Shown one piece after another: positions 12,545 through 46,027 of a stretch of DNA of 64,000 nt. This DNA comes from Ashinkailepas kermadecensis (Eukaryota; Arthropoda; Thecostraca; Neolepadidae): assembly GCA_034440615.1 (NCBI GenBank), contig JAOTOM010005145.1, forward strand, positions 1,122,001 through 1,186,000. Direction: 5' to 3'. Numbering within the stretch: the stretch's first letter is position 1; each line of letters opens with the position of its first letter. Both the position numbers and the translations under genes were made by a program. The notes under the pieces are model-generated. The model was given only the letters and a program-made list of their open reading frames with translations. It did not search any database and was not told where the DNA came from.

Positions 12545-13316
12545 GTATTTCTGGGATGTACCGGCCGGGCTGTGCTGTGGCGGCTCAGCTGGGATGTACC
12601 GGCCGGGCTGTGCTGTGGCGGCTCAGCTGGGATGTACCGGCCGGGCTGTGCTGTGGCGGCTCGGCTGGGATGTACCGGACGGGCTGTGGTGGCGGCTCGG
12701 CTGGGATGTACCGGCCGGGCTGTGCTGTGGGGCTAGCTGAGATGTACCGGCTGGGCTGTGCTGTGGCGGCTCAGCTGGGATGTACCGGCCGGGCTGTGCT
12801 GTGGCGACTCGGCTGGGATGTACCGGCCGGGCTGTGCTGTGGCGGCTCGGCTTGGATGTACCGGCCGGGCTGTGCTGTGGCGGCTCGGCTGGGATGTACC
12901 GGCCGGGCTGTGCTGTGGCGGCTCGGCTGGGATGTACCGGCCGGGCTGTGCTGTGGCGGCTCGGCTGGGATGTACCGGCCGGGCTGTGCTGTGGCGGCTC
13001 GGCTGGGATGTACCGGCCGGGCTGTGCTGTGGCGCTCGGCCGGGATGTACCGGCCGGGCTGTGCTGTGGCGGCTCGGCTGGGATGTACCGGCCGGGCTGT
13101 GTTGTGGCGGCTCGGCTGGGATGTACCGGCCGGGCTGTGCTGTGGCGGCTCAGCTGGGATGTACCGGCCGGGCTGTGCTGTGGCGGCTCAGCTGGGATGT
13201 ACCGGCCGGGCTGTGCTGTGGCGGCTCAGCTGGGATGTACCGGCCGGGCTGTGCTGTGGCGGCTCGGCTGGGATGTACCGGCCGGGCTGTGCTGTGGCGG
13301 CTCGGCTGGAATGTAC
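12545..13316 (+). repeat. Minisatellite, 37-bp unit
   Basis: About 21 copies of a unit containing GATGTACCGGCCGGGCTGTG then CTGTGGCGGCTC. Copies are highly similar, with a few 3- or 7-bp deletions (near 12690, 12730 and 13033). 37 is not a multiple of three; the long frames across it are spurious. Confidence 0.95.
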
Positions 13317-15124
13317 TCAACAGCAGCCGGAGCCGATGACTCACCTCCAGCAGTTGCCTTTCACCGTCGATCGGCAGCCGGACGCCGTTTCGAAACGGGC
13401 GTGTGCGCAGAGGTGGCCGCCGCCGCCGGCTGCTGGCCGCTCGGTGAACGGCCTGCCAGCGGCGCGGACACGGGCACGGACACACACACGAGCATGGGCA
13501 CAGGCGTGAACATAGGAGCGGTCACAGGAGCCGGCACGGCCACAGGTGCAGATACGAGTACACACACACAAGCATAGGAGCGAGAACAGGAGCCGACACG
13601 GCCGCAGGTGTAGACAGGGGTACAGACACGAGCATGGGCACGGGCACGGACACAGGTACACACACAAACATGGGCGCAAGCATGGTGTAGACAGGGGTAC
13701 AGACACAAGCACTTGGCTGGGAGTGAGGATGGATGCTATCGTTGGATGACAACTGTGCACAGCTAACTTTGGAGCAATATTGTTTGTCGTTTGAGTGCGT
13801 TCTTTCCCGTTCCTTCCGTCCACGTCGAATTATATCTGGGCGTATGCAAAAATATGCTGTCAACCATGTGGGGTGGCTTGCGTGACCTGCCGCCAGATGT
13901 TGGTGCTGCGCCCCGCCGGCGGGTGTGAGGGTGGCCTCGCCGTCGAGAGCTACTCACTTAAACATACATGACATATCCGGGTCCGTTAAAGATTAAGTTG
14001 GTGGATGATCCGGAGCGTTGGCCAGTACGCCGCAGACCTGCGTGCCTCAAGAACATCTAGTGGGAATCCTGAGAGGAGTTTGTGGCTCTAAAAAGAGCCG
14101 GAGACGTTTTGGCCATGAGTCCTCCGCAGTCGTGTGAAGCTCTAGTTCCAACTGCTCTCAGGATTCTCAGCAGATGTCCATGAGGCGCGGAGCTCTGCGC
14201 CATACTGGCGAACACTCCAGACCATCATTGGAAATTCCGGATGATTCGAGGTGTTCGGACCTTCCCCTGGTCTGGTACCCTGGTAATGCTAATTTGTCAT
14301 GTTCTCTATTAAATCGGAAATTATGTGCTGAAAATTAGGAGCTGGACCCCCGTGGTTTGGTGAGATATCTCCAGCCTTGCCACAGCCCATTCACATAGCT
14401 TAATGTTAACGCACCAGGTTATGTCAGGGACGGAAGGGGAGGAAAAGACCCTGCTCACACCTAAAACAATGTTACTCTAACGTTAGCTTTGCATATTTAT
14501 CATCCAACGATGGCGTCCGTCCCTACTCCCAGCCCAGCTTTCTGGTCCAAAGCTGGCAAAGCCTAGAGCCAAAGCTGGCAGCTAATGAACTAGTGCTAGT
14601 GTTCCCATGCTAATGGCTGCTTGTGGCATATTGTGCTCCGGTGGCAGCGTGAGCCAGCCCAGGCTATGACCTTGACCTGCCTGAGCTTGTTCCTCTGTCT
14701 GTGCCCATGCCTATTGCTTATGTCCGTGGTCATATCTGTGACTCTACTGCGCAGCATTCCCTCTCACACCATGTGATTCAGGTGTGAACCTGTCACCCCT
14801 CCCCCCCCTCCACATGCTCATGTAACGAGGCTGGTCCATTCATTGATGTACTCCTGCCCCGGATGGTGAAGGCTGTTTTCAGCATTCCTCTCCGTTTTGA
14901 TTTCTCGACTCCGGAACATGTACTATTGGTAAAACTTTGCTGGAGACACTCCCTTAACAAACTCATGGCATTTCCATGCTTTCATGCTCCAGATGCTCAG
15001 AAAGAAACAGGCAAACTTTCTCCGAACTTTAATCAATTGTGATGACAATTTTTTTGCTAAGTTTTTGCAATTGCTAATATATGAGGCCGTTTCCTCCACC
15101 TTCCCTCTTCCCTCTAGCTCAAGA
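13317..15124. other. Unassigned sequence with CA-rich low-complexity part
   Basis: 13450-13720 holds imperfect GGCACGGACACAGG-type words. The remainder is unique and unrecognised apart from the inverted repeat at 14010-14250. No gene found. Confidence 0.4.
14010..14250. repeat. Imperfect inverted repeat, arms about 75 bp
   Basis: The left arm (about 14010-14085) and the reverse complement of the right arm (about 14150-14250) share blocks such as GGAATCCTGAGAG / GAATCCTGAGAG, GAACATCTAGTG / GGACATCTGCTG and GGCCAGTACGCCGC / CGCCAGTATGGCGC. The arms are roughly three-quarters identical around a loop of about 65 bp. It could be a foldback MITE or a long hairpin transcript source. Confidence 0.6.
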
Positions 15125-15440
15125 GCTGCGGTGAGCGGGAGTTGTCGGTTGCAGGGCACGGGAATCACCGCGGAAGTCACCTGCTCCGGGGCACGGGAGT
15201 CAACTGTTCGGGGGAACCGGGGTCACCTGCCCCGGGGCACAGGACTCACAGGAGTCAACTGTACCGGGGAGCCGGGGTCACCTGCCTTGGGGCACAAGAG
15301 TAACCGGCTGTGGGGCACAGGAGTCACCGGCTTTGGGGCACTGGAGTCACCGGCTCCGTGACACGGAAGTCACCGGCTCCGGGACACGGGAGTCAATTAC
15401 TCTGGGACATCGTGGTCTCTGAATTTTGGGCACGAGAGTC
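15125..15440 (+). repeat. Degenerate minisatellite, about 23-bp unit
   Basis: Repeated GGGGCACGGGAGTCACC words with CGGCTCC or TGCTCC spacers, roughly a dozen diverged copies. Confidence 0.75.
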
Positions 15441-16238
15441 ACGGAAGCAACGTCTGTGTGACGAAGTTGGCACTGGTCTCAGCATCCATCCCCTCCGACA
15501 CGTCCGTCTTGACTGTAAGGCTGGGTGACTGACGTGGACGTTGATGGGCCACAATGTTATTCTGAGGCACTCGTCCCATGCTGATTCGGTTTGTGAAGCA
15601 AAAACAAACGGTTGGCCTCATGCATTGTCAGAATATCGTAGAGGTCGAAACCGTCGGTCATTTGATCATGTGGTGCACTAAACTCGGTAGTGCTGAGCCT
15701 GCCTACGCAGTAGTGTTGCACTGTAGTGTTGCACTTGCGGTGTCGGTGATAACGCGGCGTCTTTGGCGGGAGGCTTGCATTGGGGCGTGCCATGCCGCGT
15801 TGTAGAGCCGATCAAGAGATCTGAAAGAAGCACGCAGCCAACGCTGTGACTGTCACGCGTAAAAAGACGCCTTCTCAAACATTCCTGATGAAAAAGCAAT
15901 CAGCGACTCATTGCAACGGACCGTTCAGCGTGTGCAATGGTGACGCTGATGTTGGTGCTCCATGGAATGCATGCATTCTTGAGCTGTCTTCCACTACTGC
16001 ATTGTGAGGCGCATCACACCCGATTCGCTCTGCTCACTTCCCTTTGCCTTTTCTTACCGATGCCACCAGTTCCTAAGCACTCTCCTTTCGTGATAGTTCA
16101 CAGCACGCAATGGGAGAAGACGATCGTGCTCCACTCACCGACATGTGCTATATATATTATGAAACACTTCCAGTCGTCTCACCTGTACTAATATCGGTGG
16201 CTGCTGAGAAAACCGTCAGGAGCTCTCACCGATGTAGG
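15441..16238. other. Unassigned sequence
   Basis: Mixed composition. Short open frames on both strands have no recognisable domain. Confidence 0.35.
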
Positions 16239-16294
16239 TTGGTTGGTTATTTGGGCTTAGGGGCGCATCGACTGCGTTGGTCATACAGCGCCCA
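16239..16294 (-). mobile_element. Mini-retroposon copy (56 bp) with 13-bp TSD
   Basis: A 56-bp insertion is flanked by a perfect 13-bp direct repeat, TCACCGATGTAGG, at 16226-16238 and 16295-16307. In the minus orientation it starts TGGGCGCTGTATGACC, contains CGCAGTCGATGCG (a small stem-loop) and ends with an AACCAACC-type tail next to the target duplication. This is the layout expected of target-primed retroposition of a very short RNA. Three other copies lie in this window. Confidence 0.85.
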
Positions 16295-16395
16295 TCACCG
16301 ATGTAGGCAGGCGCGTCAGAGGGGAAGTTCCAGCGAAAGATGTCATCACACTCATGTTGTCGGGCGTCCTCATGACGGATGCTTTCGGTCGGGGT

Positions 16396-16431
16396 GAGCG
16401 CACGACGGCCCTGCAAGGCCGTCGTGCGCTC
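16396..16431. other. Perfect 15-bp stem hairpin
   Basis: GAGCGCACGACGGCC at 16396-16410 pairs perfectly with GGCCGTCGTGCGCTC at 16417-16431 around the loop CTGCAA. The high GC content of the stem would make a very stable hairpin. Its role is unknown. Confidence 0.85.
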
Positions 16432-16777
16432 CGGTCTTCGATTGGCTCATCGACGTGAGGAATGCAATTTCCTCACCACTGCGAGCCGAGCGGCGGGCGT
16501 GCGGCGCTGTCAGGATGTCGGCGGCTCCTCAGACTGACGTGACGGCCCGTCACAGATGCCCGGCGTCACGCAGATGTGCACCCCGGAAGTGGCTCCGGTC
16601 AGTGACAGCACTGTGTGTGCCCTTGGTCAGTCCGTCCTCCCGCACTGGGTGTCTCCCGCTGGGTCTGCCGGCTCCCGCGGCTCCGGCCGGCCTCTGACAG
16701 GGAATATGTCCGGCTCAGTCCGGCCTCCGACATCGAATACCTGTGCTGTGGCCCGGCATTCGATATCGTTGCGGTAG

Positions 16778-17070
16778 CCGGGATCAACCATCGTTTTGGT
16801 ATCTTGAATCAATCGTCGTTGCGGTAGCCTGAATCAGCCATCGTTGCGGTAGCCTGGATCAGCTATCGTTTCGGTAATTTGGATCAGCCGTCGATACGGT
16901 AGCTTGGACTAGCCATCGTTATGGTAGTCTGGATCAGCCAAAGTTACGGTAGTCTGGATCAGCCGTAGTTACGGTAGCCTGTATCAGCCGTAGTTACGTT
17001 AGCCTGTATCAGCCATTTTGCGGTAGCCTGGATCAGCCATGGTTGCGGTAGCTTGAATCAGCCTCGAGTT
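16778..17070 (+). repeat. Minisatellite, 25-bp unit
   Basis: About a dozen diverged copies of GTAGCCTGGATCAGCCATCG followed by TTGCG or TTACG. Confidence 0.9.
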
Positions 17071-18177
17071 CCACAGCTGTTCGAAAGAGGAGTCTGAAAG
17101 CACGGATATATTTATAGGTGCTTCCCTGGCATCTCCTGATTAGTCCGTCCCCCGTCCATACCCTGCCTCAGGCAGGTAGACCAGTTATCCATGGGGTACT
17201 AGTTGTGTTTTTTTTCCCACCCGGGTGAAGCTCTAGTCGGATTTGGTTTCTTTTGTGATGGTTTGTGGAATGTGATGTTGCTATCGGCGGGGCCCCGACA
17301 ATGGATTGGGAGCGATTTCGACATGAATGCCAGATAGTGCCATAGGTATTACGCATGTTTTCAATGGTGCAGATCTAGCACTAGGAATATAATTTCCTGA
17401 AGTTGCCAGTACGTTGTGCAACAATGCAGGAATCTAGGAATCGCGCTCATATTGTCGACACCTTGAATCAGATGCGTGCTCCAAGCCAGCTGGCGACATC
17501 CAACGGCGACCGGATGTATTTCAGGTTCTGCCGGCTGGTCGCTGGGTGGCGGTGGTGACGTCATGACCTGGCAGCCGGGGTCAGCCGACCCGGCTCACGG
17601 CCAACTGGAGGCAACCATCAGGCAGACCAACAAACTGGTCAGTGGTTCACGGCTTAATCAGGCGGGCATTGAGCAGCAACGATCTTTATGGACAAGGAGT
17701 CTGCACAGACGAGCCTATGCATGTCTTGTTTGATAATGGCGACTAAATCGATTGGATAGGGCTCTGACGAGAAGAGGTTTTATACTGTTGTCTCTTGTTT
17801 AGCGTGCCGCTGACGCATATAGATGTGCCGTTGCTCCTATGCATTTGCGTTTGGCGCCATATGACCTCGAGATCAATGCGTCATCTACACCCAATTGCTA
17901 TCAATGCCATGCCCAGCGTGTTGTTGTTTCGTACTCGCCGTGCCTTTTGTTCCTTCTCACCGTACTGTCCTCTCCATGGGCGTCGCCACGGATTTTGGAT
18001 AGGGGCGACGAGACGGTTTTCATGTCGGTTTTGTTTGTTGTCTTTTGATTTTGCAACGTCATTAGTGCTGGTGTACCGTTAATTTTCACGAAGTTTGAGG
18101 GACACATCCCACGCCACCGCCGTAGTGACGCCCATCGATCTCTCCCCGTCGTTCTGTTCTCTTCTACTTACCTTGTA
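17071..18177. other. Unassigned sequence
   Basis: No array, transposon or protein domain recognised. Short frames are unremarkable. Confidence 0.35.
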
Positions 18178-18745
18178 CTCTCCCGCTCACCGTGCCGTTA
18201 TCTCCCGCTCACCGTGCCGTTATCTCCCGCTCACCTGGGTGCTGTATGACCAACGCAGTCGATGCGCCCTTAAGCCCAAATAACCAACCAACTATCTCCC
18301 GCTCACCGTGCCGTTATCTCCCGCTCACCGTGCCGTTATCTCCCGCTCACCGTGCCGTTATCTCCCGCTCACCGTGCCGTTATCTCCCGCTCATCGTGCC
18401 ATTATCTCCCGCTCATCGTGCCATTATCTTCCGCTCAACGTGCCGTTATCTCTCTCTCGCTGTGCCGTTATCTCCCGCTCACCGTGCCGTTATCTCCCGC
18501 TCACCGTGCCGTTATCTCCCGCTCACTGTGCCGTTATCTCCCGCTCACCGTGCCGTTATCTCCCGCTCACTGTGCCGTTATCTCCCGCTCATCGTGCCAT
18601 TATCTTCCGCTCAACGTGCCGTTATCTCTCTCTCGCTGTGCCGTTATCTACCGCTCACCGTGCCATTATCTCTCGCTCACCATGCAGTCATCTCCTGCTC
18701 ACCGTCCGTTATCTCCCGCTCACCTTCCGTTATCTCCCCTCACAT
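18178..18745 (+). repeat. Minisatellite, 22-bp unit
   Basis: About 23 copies of CGTGCCGTTATCTCCCGCTC plus AC, interrupted at 18236-18292 by a mini-retroposon. Variants (ATCGTGCCATT, TCTCTCTCGCTG) recur in blocks, showing segmental duplication of several units at once. Confidence 0.95.
18236..18292 (+). mobile_element. Mini-retroposon copy (57 bp) inside an array
   Basis: A 57-bp block starts TGGGTGCTGTATGACC and ends AACCAACCAAC. It interrupts the 22-bp array and is flanked on both sides by TATCTCCCGCTCACC (18221-18235 and 18293-18307). Because the host is itself tandemly repeated, this flank could be a target duplication or simply the array resuming. Confidence 0.8.
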
Positions 18746-18949
18746 CCCATAACGGGCACCCGATAGGGCATAATATAGTATTACTACTGTTACGATTATG
18801 TGGCTCAGGACATGATGAGCGGCGTTCACAGTGATGTGTGCGTGTGAGCGGTGATCACGCGTGAGCTGAGTGGCCATGTGTCGCCATGGTAGCACAGCCA
18901 TGTGTCGCGGCACATACGGGCATGGGGTCACCAGTCATCGCGGGTCGGC

Positions 18950-19571
18950 CGACTCGACCGAGGCGCGCTGCTCTCGTGTAAACCGGCCGCCACGCGGCAC
19001 CGTGCTGGGCGGGAGCGGGAACTCGCTCTCCCAGCTCGTCCTTGGCGGCACGACTTTGCCTGCGACATTGGAAGGACGCGCGCACGGCTCGCGCGGTGGG
19101 TGACGTGCGGTAGTTGTGGTTGGCGGGCCTTGCTGGTGGTGGCAGCCGCCGCGGCTGCCATGTGGCGGCCGCTGCCAGCCGGCGCGACCGTCGGCCGGCC
19201 AACTATCCGGCCCACGCACGGCCGCGGCGGCAACCTTGGCCGACCTTGGCGGCCGGCGCGGCGCGGCCTTGGCGAGCCGGCCGGGCCCGAGCGCGCCGGC
19301 TGCGTCGGCGCCGCCTCTGTCGGCCGCGGCGTGGCCCGCGTGCGCTCGCCGGCGCGTGTCGCGCGGCCACGTGGCAGCATCGCCCCGCTGTCGGGTCTGT
19401 CGGGTCTGCACCGGCCGCCGCCGGCCCATATCGATTGCTACCATGTGATACGATCTGCAGCTGCACAGGGCGGAGCCGGTAAAAAGGTGTCTGTGCGGCG
19501 GCGCCGCGCCGCCAGCCGCCGCCGTCCACGACCACTCGAAACGACCCCGTTTAGCCCTGCCCGTATTTCAG
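18950..19571 (+). promoter_or_regulatory. CpG-dense block upstream of first Hr39 exon found
   Basis: A very GC- and CpG-rich block with long open frames in all frames and no preferred coding frame. It ends with a pyrimidine-containing TTTCAG acceptor at 19571. It may contain the promoter, 5' leader or an upstream exon of Hr39, but no start codon or donor can be chosen from sequence alone. Confidence 0.3.
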
Positions 19572-41576
<22,005 letters not shown>

Positions 41577-41586
<10 letters not shown>

Positions 41587-44360
41587 CCGCAGGTGGGTGG
41601 TGTGTGGAGCAGACTGGCCACAGGCTGGGGCAGTGTGGAGCAGACTGACCACAGGTGAGCGCTGTGTGGGGGACTGACCATAGGTGAGCGCTGTGTGAGA
41701 GAGACCGACCACAGGTGAGCGCTGTGTGAGGGAGACTGACCACAGGTGAGCGCTATGTGAGAGAGACTGACCACAGGTGAGCGCTGTGTGGGGGACTGAC
41801 CATAGGTGAGCGCTGTGTGAGAGAGACTGACCACAGGTGAGCGCTGTGTGAGGGAGACTGACCACAGGTGAGCGCTATGTGAGAGAGACTGACCACAGGT
41901 GAGCGCTGTATGGGGGAGACTGGCCACAGGTGAGCGCTGTGTGAGAGAGACTGACCACAGGTGAGCGCTGTGTGTGGGATACTGACCACAGGTGAGCGCT
42001 GTGTGAGAGAGACTGACCACAGGTGAGCGCTGTATGAGAGAGACTGACCACAGGTGAGCGCTGTGTGGGGGACTGACCACAGGTGAGCGCTGTGTGGGGG
42101 AGACTGACCACAGGTGAGCGCTGTGTGTGGGACTGATCATAGGTGAGCGCTATGTGGGGGGAGACTGACCACAGGTGAGCGCTGTGTGGGGGGACTGACC
42201 ACAGGTGAGCGCTGTGTGAGAGAGACTGACCATAGGTGAGCGCTGTGTGAGAGAGACTGACCACAGGTGAGCGCTGTGTGGGGGAGACTGACCACAGGTG
42301 AGCGCTGTGTGAGAGAGACTGACCACAGGTGAGCGCTGTGTGGGGGAGACTGACCACAGGTGAGCGCTGTGTGGGGGAGACTGACCACAGGTGAGCGCTG
42401 TGTGAGAGACTGACCACAGGTGAGCGCTGTGTGAGAGAGACTGACCACAGGTGAGCGCTGTGTGAGAGAGACTGACCACAGGTGAGCGCTGTGTGGGGGA
42501 TTAACCACAGGTGAGCGCTGTGTGGGGACTGACCACAGGTGAGCGCTGTGGAGAGAGACTGACCATAGGTGAGCGCTGTGTGAGAGAGACTGACCACAGG
42601 TGAGCGCTGTGTGGGGGAGACTGACCACAGGTGAGCGCTGTGTGAGATAGACTGACCACAGGTGAGCGCTGTGTGGGGGGGAGACTGACCACAGGTGAGC
42701 GCTGTGTGGGGGAGACTGACCACAGGTGAGCGCTGTGTGAGAGACTGACCACAGGTGAGCGCTGTGTGAGAGAGACTGACCACAGGTGAGCGCTGTGTGA
42801 GAGAGACTGACCACAGGTGAGCGCTGTGTGGGGGGACTAACCACAGGTGAGCGCTGTGTGGGGGGACTGACCACAGGTGAGCGCTGTGTGGGGGGAGACT
42901 GACCACAGGTGAGCGCTGTGTGAGAGAGACTGACCACAGGTGAGCGCTGTGTGGGGGACTGACCACAGGTGAGCGCTGTGTGGGGGACTGACCACAGGTG
43001 AGCACTGTGTGAGAGAGACTGACCACAGGTGAGCGCTGTGTGGGGGACTGACCACAGGTGAGCGCTGTGTGGGGGAGACTGACCACAGGTGAGCGCTGTG
43101 TGGGGGACTGATCATAGGTGAGCGCTGTGTGAGAGAGACTGACCACAGGTGAGCGCTGTGTGAGAGAGACTGACCACAGGTGAGCGCTGTGTGGGGGAGA
43201 CTGACCACAGGTGAGCGCTGTGTGGGGGAGACTGACCACAGGTGAGCGCTGTGTGAGAGAGACTTACCACAGGTGAGCGGAGAGACTGGCCATAGGTGAG
43301 CGCTGTGTGAGAGAGACTGACCACAGGTGAGCGCTGTGTGAGAGAGACTGACCACAGGTGAGCGCTGTGTGAGAGAGACTGACCACAGGTGAGCGCTGTG
43401 TGAGAGAGACTGACCACAGGTGAGCGCTGTGTGAGAGAGACTAACCACAGGTGAGCGCTGTGTGAGAGAGACTGACCACAGGTGAGCGCTGTGTGGGGGA
43501 CTGACCATAGGTGAGCGCTGTGTGGGGGACTGACCACAGGTGAGCGCTGTGTGGGGGAGACTGACCACAGGTGAGCGCTGTGTGGGGGACTGACCAAGGT
43601 GAGCGCTGTGTGAGAGAGACTGACCACAGGTGAGCGCTGTGTGGAGCAGACTGACCACAGGTGAGCGCTGTGTGAGAGAGACTGACCACAGGTGAGCGCT
43701 GTGTGAGGCAGACTGACCACAGGTGAGCGCTGTGTGGGGGAGACTGACCACAGGTGAGCGCTGTGTGGGGGACTGACCATAGGTGAGCGCTGTGTGAGAG
43801 AGACTGACCACAGGTGAGCGCTGTGTGGAGCAGACTGACCATAGGTGAGCGCTGTGTGAGAGAGACTGACCATAGGTGAGCGCTGTGTGAGAGAGACTGA
43901 CCACAGGTGAGCGCTGTGTGGAGCAGACTGACCACAGGTGAGCGCTGTGTGGGGGAGACTGACCACAGGTGAGCGCTGTGTGGGGGACTGACCACAGGTG
44001 AGCGCTGTGTGAGAGAGACTGACCACAGGTGAGCGCTGTGTGAGAGAGACTGACCACAGGTGAGCGCTGTGTGGGGGACTGACCACAGGTGAGCGCTGTG
44101 TGGGGGACTGACCATAGGTGAGCGCTGTGTGGGGGAGACTGACCACAGGTGAGCGCTGTGTGAGAGAGACTGACCACAGGTGAGCGCTATGTGAGAGAGA
44201 CTGACCACAGGTGAGCGCTGTGTGGGGGATTGACCACAGGTGAGCGCTGTGTGGAGCAGAGTGACCATAGGTGAGCGCTGTGTGAGAGAGACTGACAATA
44301 GGTGAGCGCTGTGTGGGGGATTGACCACAGGTGAGCGCTGTGTGGGGGACTGACCATAGT
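41577..44360 (+). repeat. 29/31-bp minisatellite starting at the Hr39 stop codon
   Basis: About 90 copies of a unit with core GACTGACCACAGGTGAGCGC followed by TGTGTGAGAGA (31 bp) or TGTGTGGGG (29 bp). The first unit is the end of the Hr39 reading frame itself, GGAGACTGACCGCAGGTGGG, where GAC TGA is the last codon and stop. Each unit contains CAGGTGAGC, an 8-of-9 match to the consensus 5' splice site. Minus-strand frames across it are by-products. Confidence 0.97.
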
Positions 44361-44920
44361 TTGGAGCTGTGCAGGAGACGCTGACCACAGGTGTTTGTAT
44401 TTGTATGTCGGGCACGCCGGACTGCATCGTGTTTTTTTTTAGAATGTGCCGTTGTGAGTCGGGGGCTGTTTGTAGAAGATTGACAATAGAGCTGAATGAG
44501 AGATACGCACCACAGATGAGGCTGACTTGTGGCATAGTTGATTATGGTGGGACTGGTCGCGTGGTTGGTTGCATTGGCAGTGTTCCTCTGGCCGTTTAAT
44601 TTGTATGCCCTTATCAGAAGTTCGTCATCAGTTAGGCGAGGAATTAGCAGTTTATATTCGTATAATATAATTCAGTGCGCCCTGAAGCTCCTAAGTAAAG
44701 CAGTCAACGAGCAAATATGATCTTCCCATTATTCTTGAGTTAATCGTCTTGCTCCACGCATGCATTCTATCGCTTCATCAAAGAAGGCGGATTTGCCATA
44801 TTTGTTTCCTGTAAGTACGTGCCAAAATATTTTGGGGCATCTGTTGACATGCTGCCACCGTCTGTGTTTGCGACGTTCCCGTTTCACCGTGTGGTGTAAC
44901 ACCACGCGTGTCTGCCACAG
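44361..44920. other. Unassigned sequence after the array
   Basis: Mixed composition with a T-run near 44430. If Hr39 transcripts extend through the array, the 3' end could lie here or beyond, but I see no AATAAA on the plus strand. Confidence 0.35.
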
Positions 44921-45230
44921 GTGCGCAGCAGGGGACGGGGGCCGCCGGCCCATCACGCCGGCCTCGGCCACATTCCAGCGCGGCGTCGCCCCGCAGCGAC
45001 ACACAGGTGCCTGTGCCAAACCGGCCGAGCTGGCCACGCCTGCCGCCCGGCCCGAGCCGCGGCGCGTCCAACCCACCAATGCCGTGTCACGTCGGTCGGC
45101 CAGTCACGTGGTGCGGGTCGCCGGTCGGCGGCCGCCGCTCTCCGGCGCCGCAGGACGGCCAGAGCAGCCGGCCGCCGTCCGTCAACGCCCGCGCGCCCCA
45201 CCGACGCTGCTTTGTTATTTATTGCTACGA
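44921..45230 (+). other. Possible exon of an unrecognised Ser/Pro-rich protein
   Basis: After an acceptor-like CTGCCACAG (44912-44920), the frame GAQQGTGAAGPSRRPRPHSS shows strong G/C preference at third positions for about 100 codons, as in the Hr39 and Pex3 coding regions. The preference fades near 45220. The encoded sequence is Ser/Pro/Arg-rich and matches no family I know. It may instead be an ordinary CpG-rich block. Confidence 0.25.
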
Positions 45231-45986
45231 CACCGATACTTGTCCCGAGCAGCTATGTGCCCAGTATGTGCCCAGTGTGTGCCCAGTGGCGAGCCTTACT
45301 CATCAGTGTCGCGCGAGCGTACCTCCGACGAGGCTAAACATTTTTGTATTGTTCGCTATTTTGTTTGTACAAACGTGGTTTGTTTTTATGGAAGTGTGCT
45401 AAAAAGCCAAAAGCCATTTTATTAATACATTTTTATATTATCGTACCTCTTCGTTTGCCGAATCAAAACGCGTGTCGCTGACCGCATGGTGGTAGGGACG
45501 TGCGCGGTATACGGAGGCCATGCACGGTGTGCACACCACACGCGTGCACAAGTGCAAGTGTGCCGGCGCACAATCCGCCACCAACGCGACACGGACCGGC
45601 CTGCTGCCTTGTTACTATTTTATTTACTATGTTGTGGTGTGCTACTCGCGCAAAAATTGGACCGTGAGAGGCAATGTACCTCCTCGAAATTAGGTCGTTG
45701 CAATGCGCCCTAAACACTTGTCGCGCCATTTGCAAGGGGAACGTCCAGTAGTTCATGGAATGCTGGTGACAAGCAGGCGTTCTCCACGGCGTTCCTTCTG
45801 ATTCCTTCCTTACCATGACGCCCTAAAATTCACTTATCTAACCAGTCACTGCATGCCTTTAGGTAATGCTATTGATCAACAAGATGCATGGGATAATTTG
45901 TCTCATTCACAGAATATGACTCATTTTCGAACCACTCCTCCAATAGTTAATTAACATTTCTTTTCATTGTTCTGTGTAGCGGTACA
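45231..45986. other. Unassigned AT-leaning sequence
   Basis: No gene, array or transposon recognised between the GC-rich block and the piggyBac-like element. Confidence 0.35.
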
Positions 45987-46003
45987 TTAACACGCGCACG
46001 TCC

Positions 46004-46027
46004 GGGGGGGCAGATATCTGCCCCCCC
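46004..46027. other. Perfect 24-bp subterminal palindrome
   Basis: Seven G, then CAGATATCTG, then seven C. A near-copy sits at the other end of the element (48002-48021) with one central mismatch pair. Palindromes placed like this may be transposase-binding or cruciform-forming sites. Confidence 0.9.

Noticed and set aside
12448..13577. Frames rich in MYRPGCAVAA-type repeats
   Set aside because: By-product of the 37-bp array; the three frames encode cyclic versions of the same DNA.
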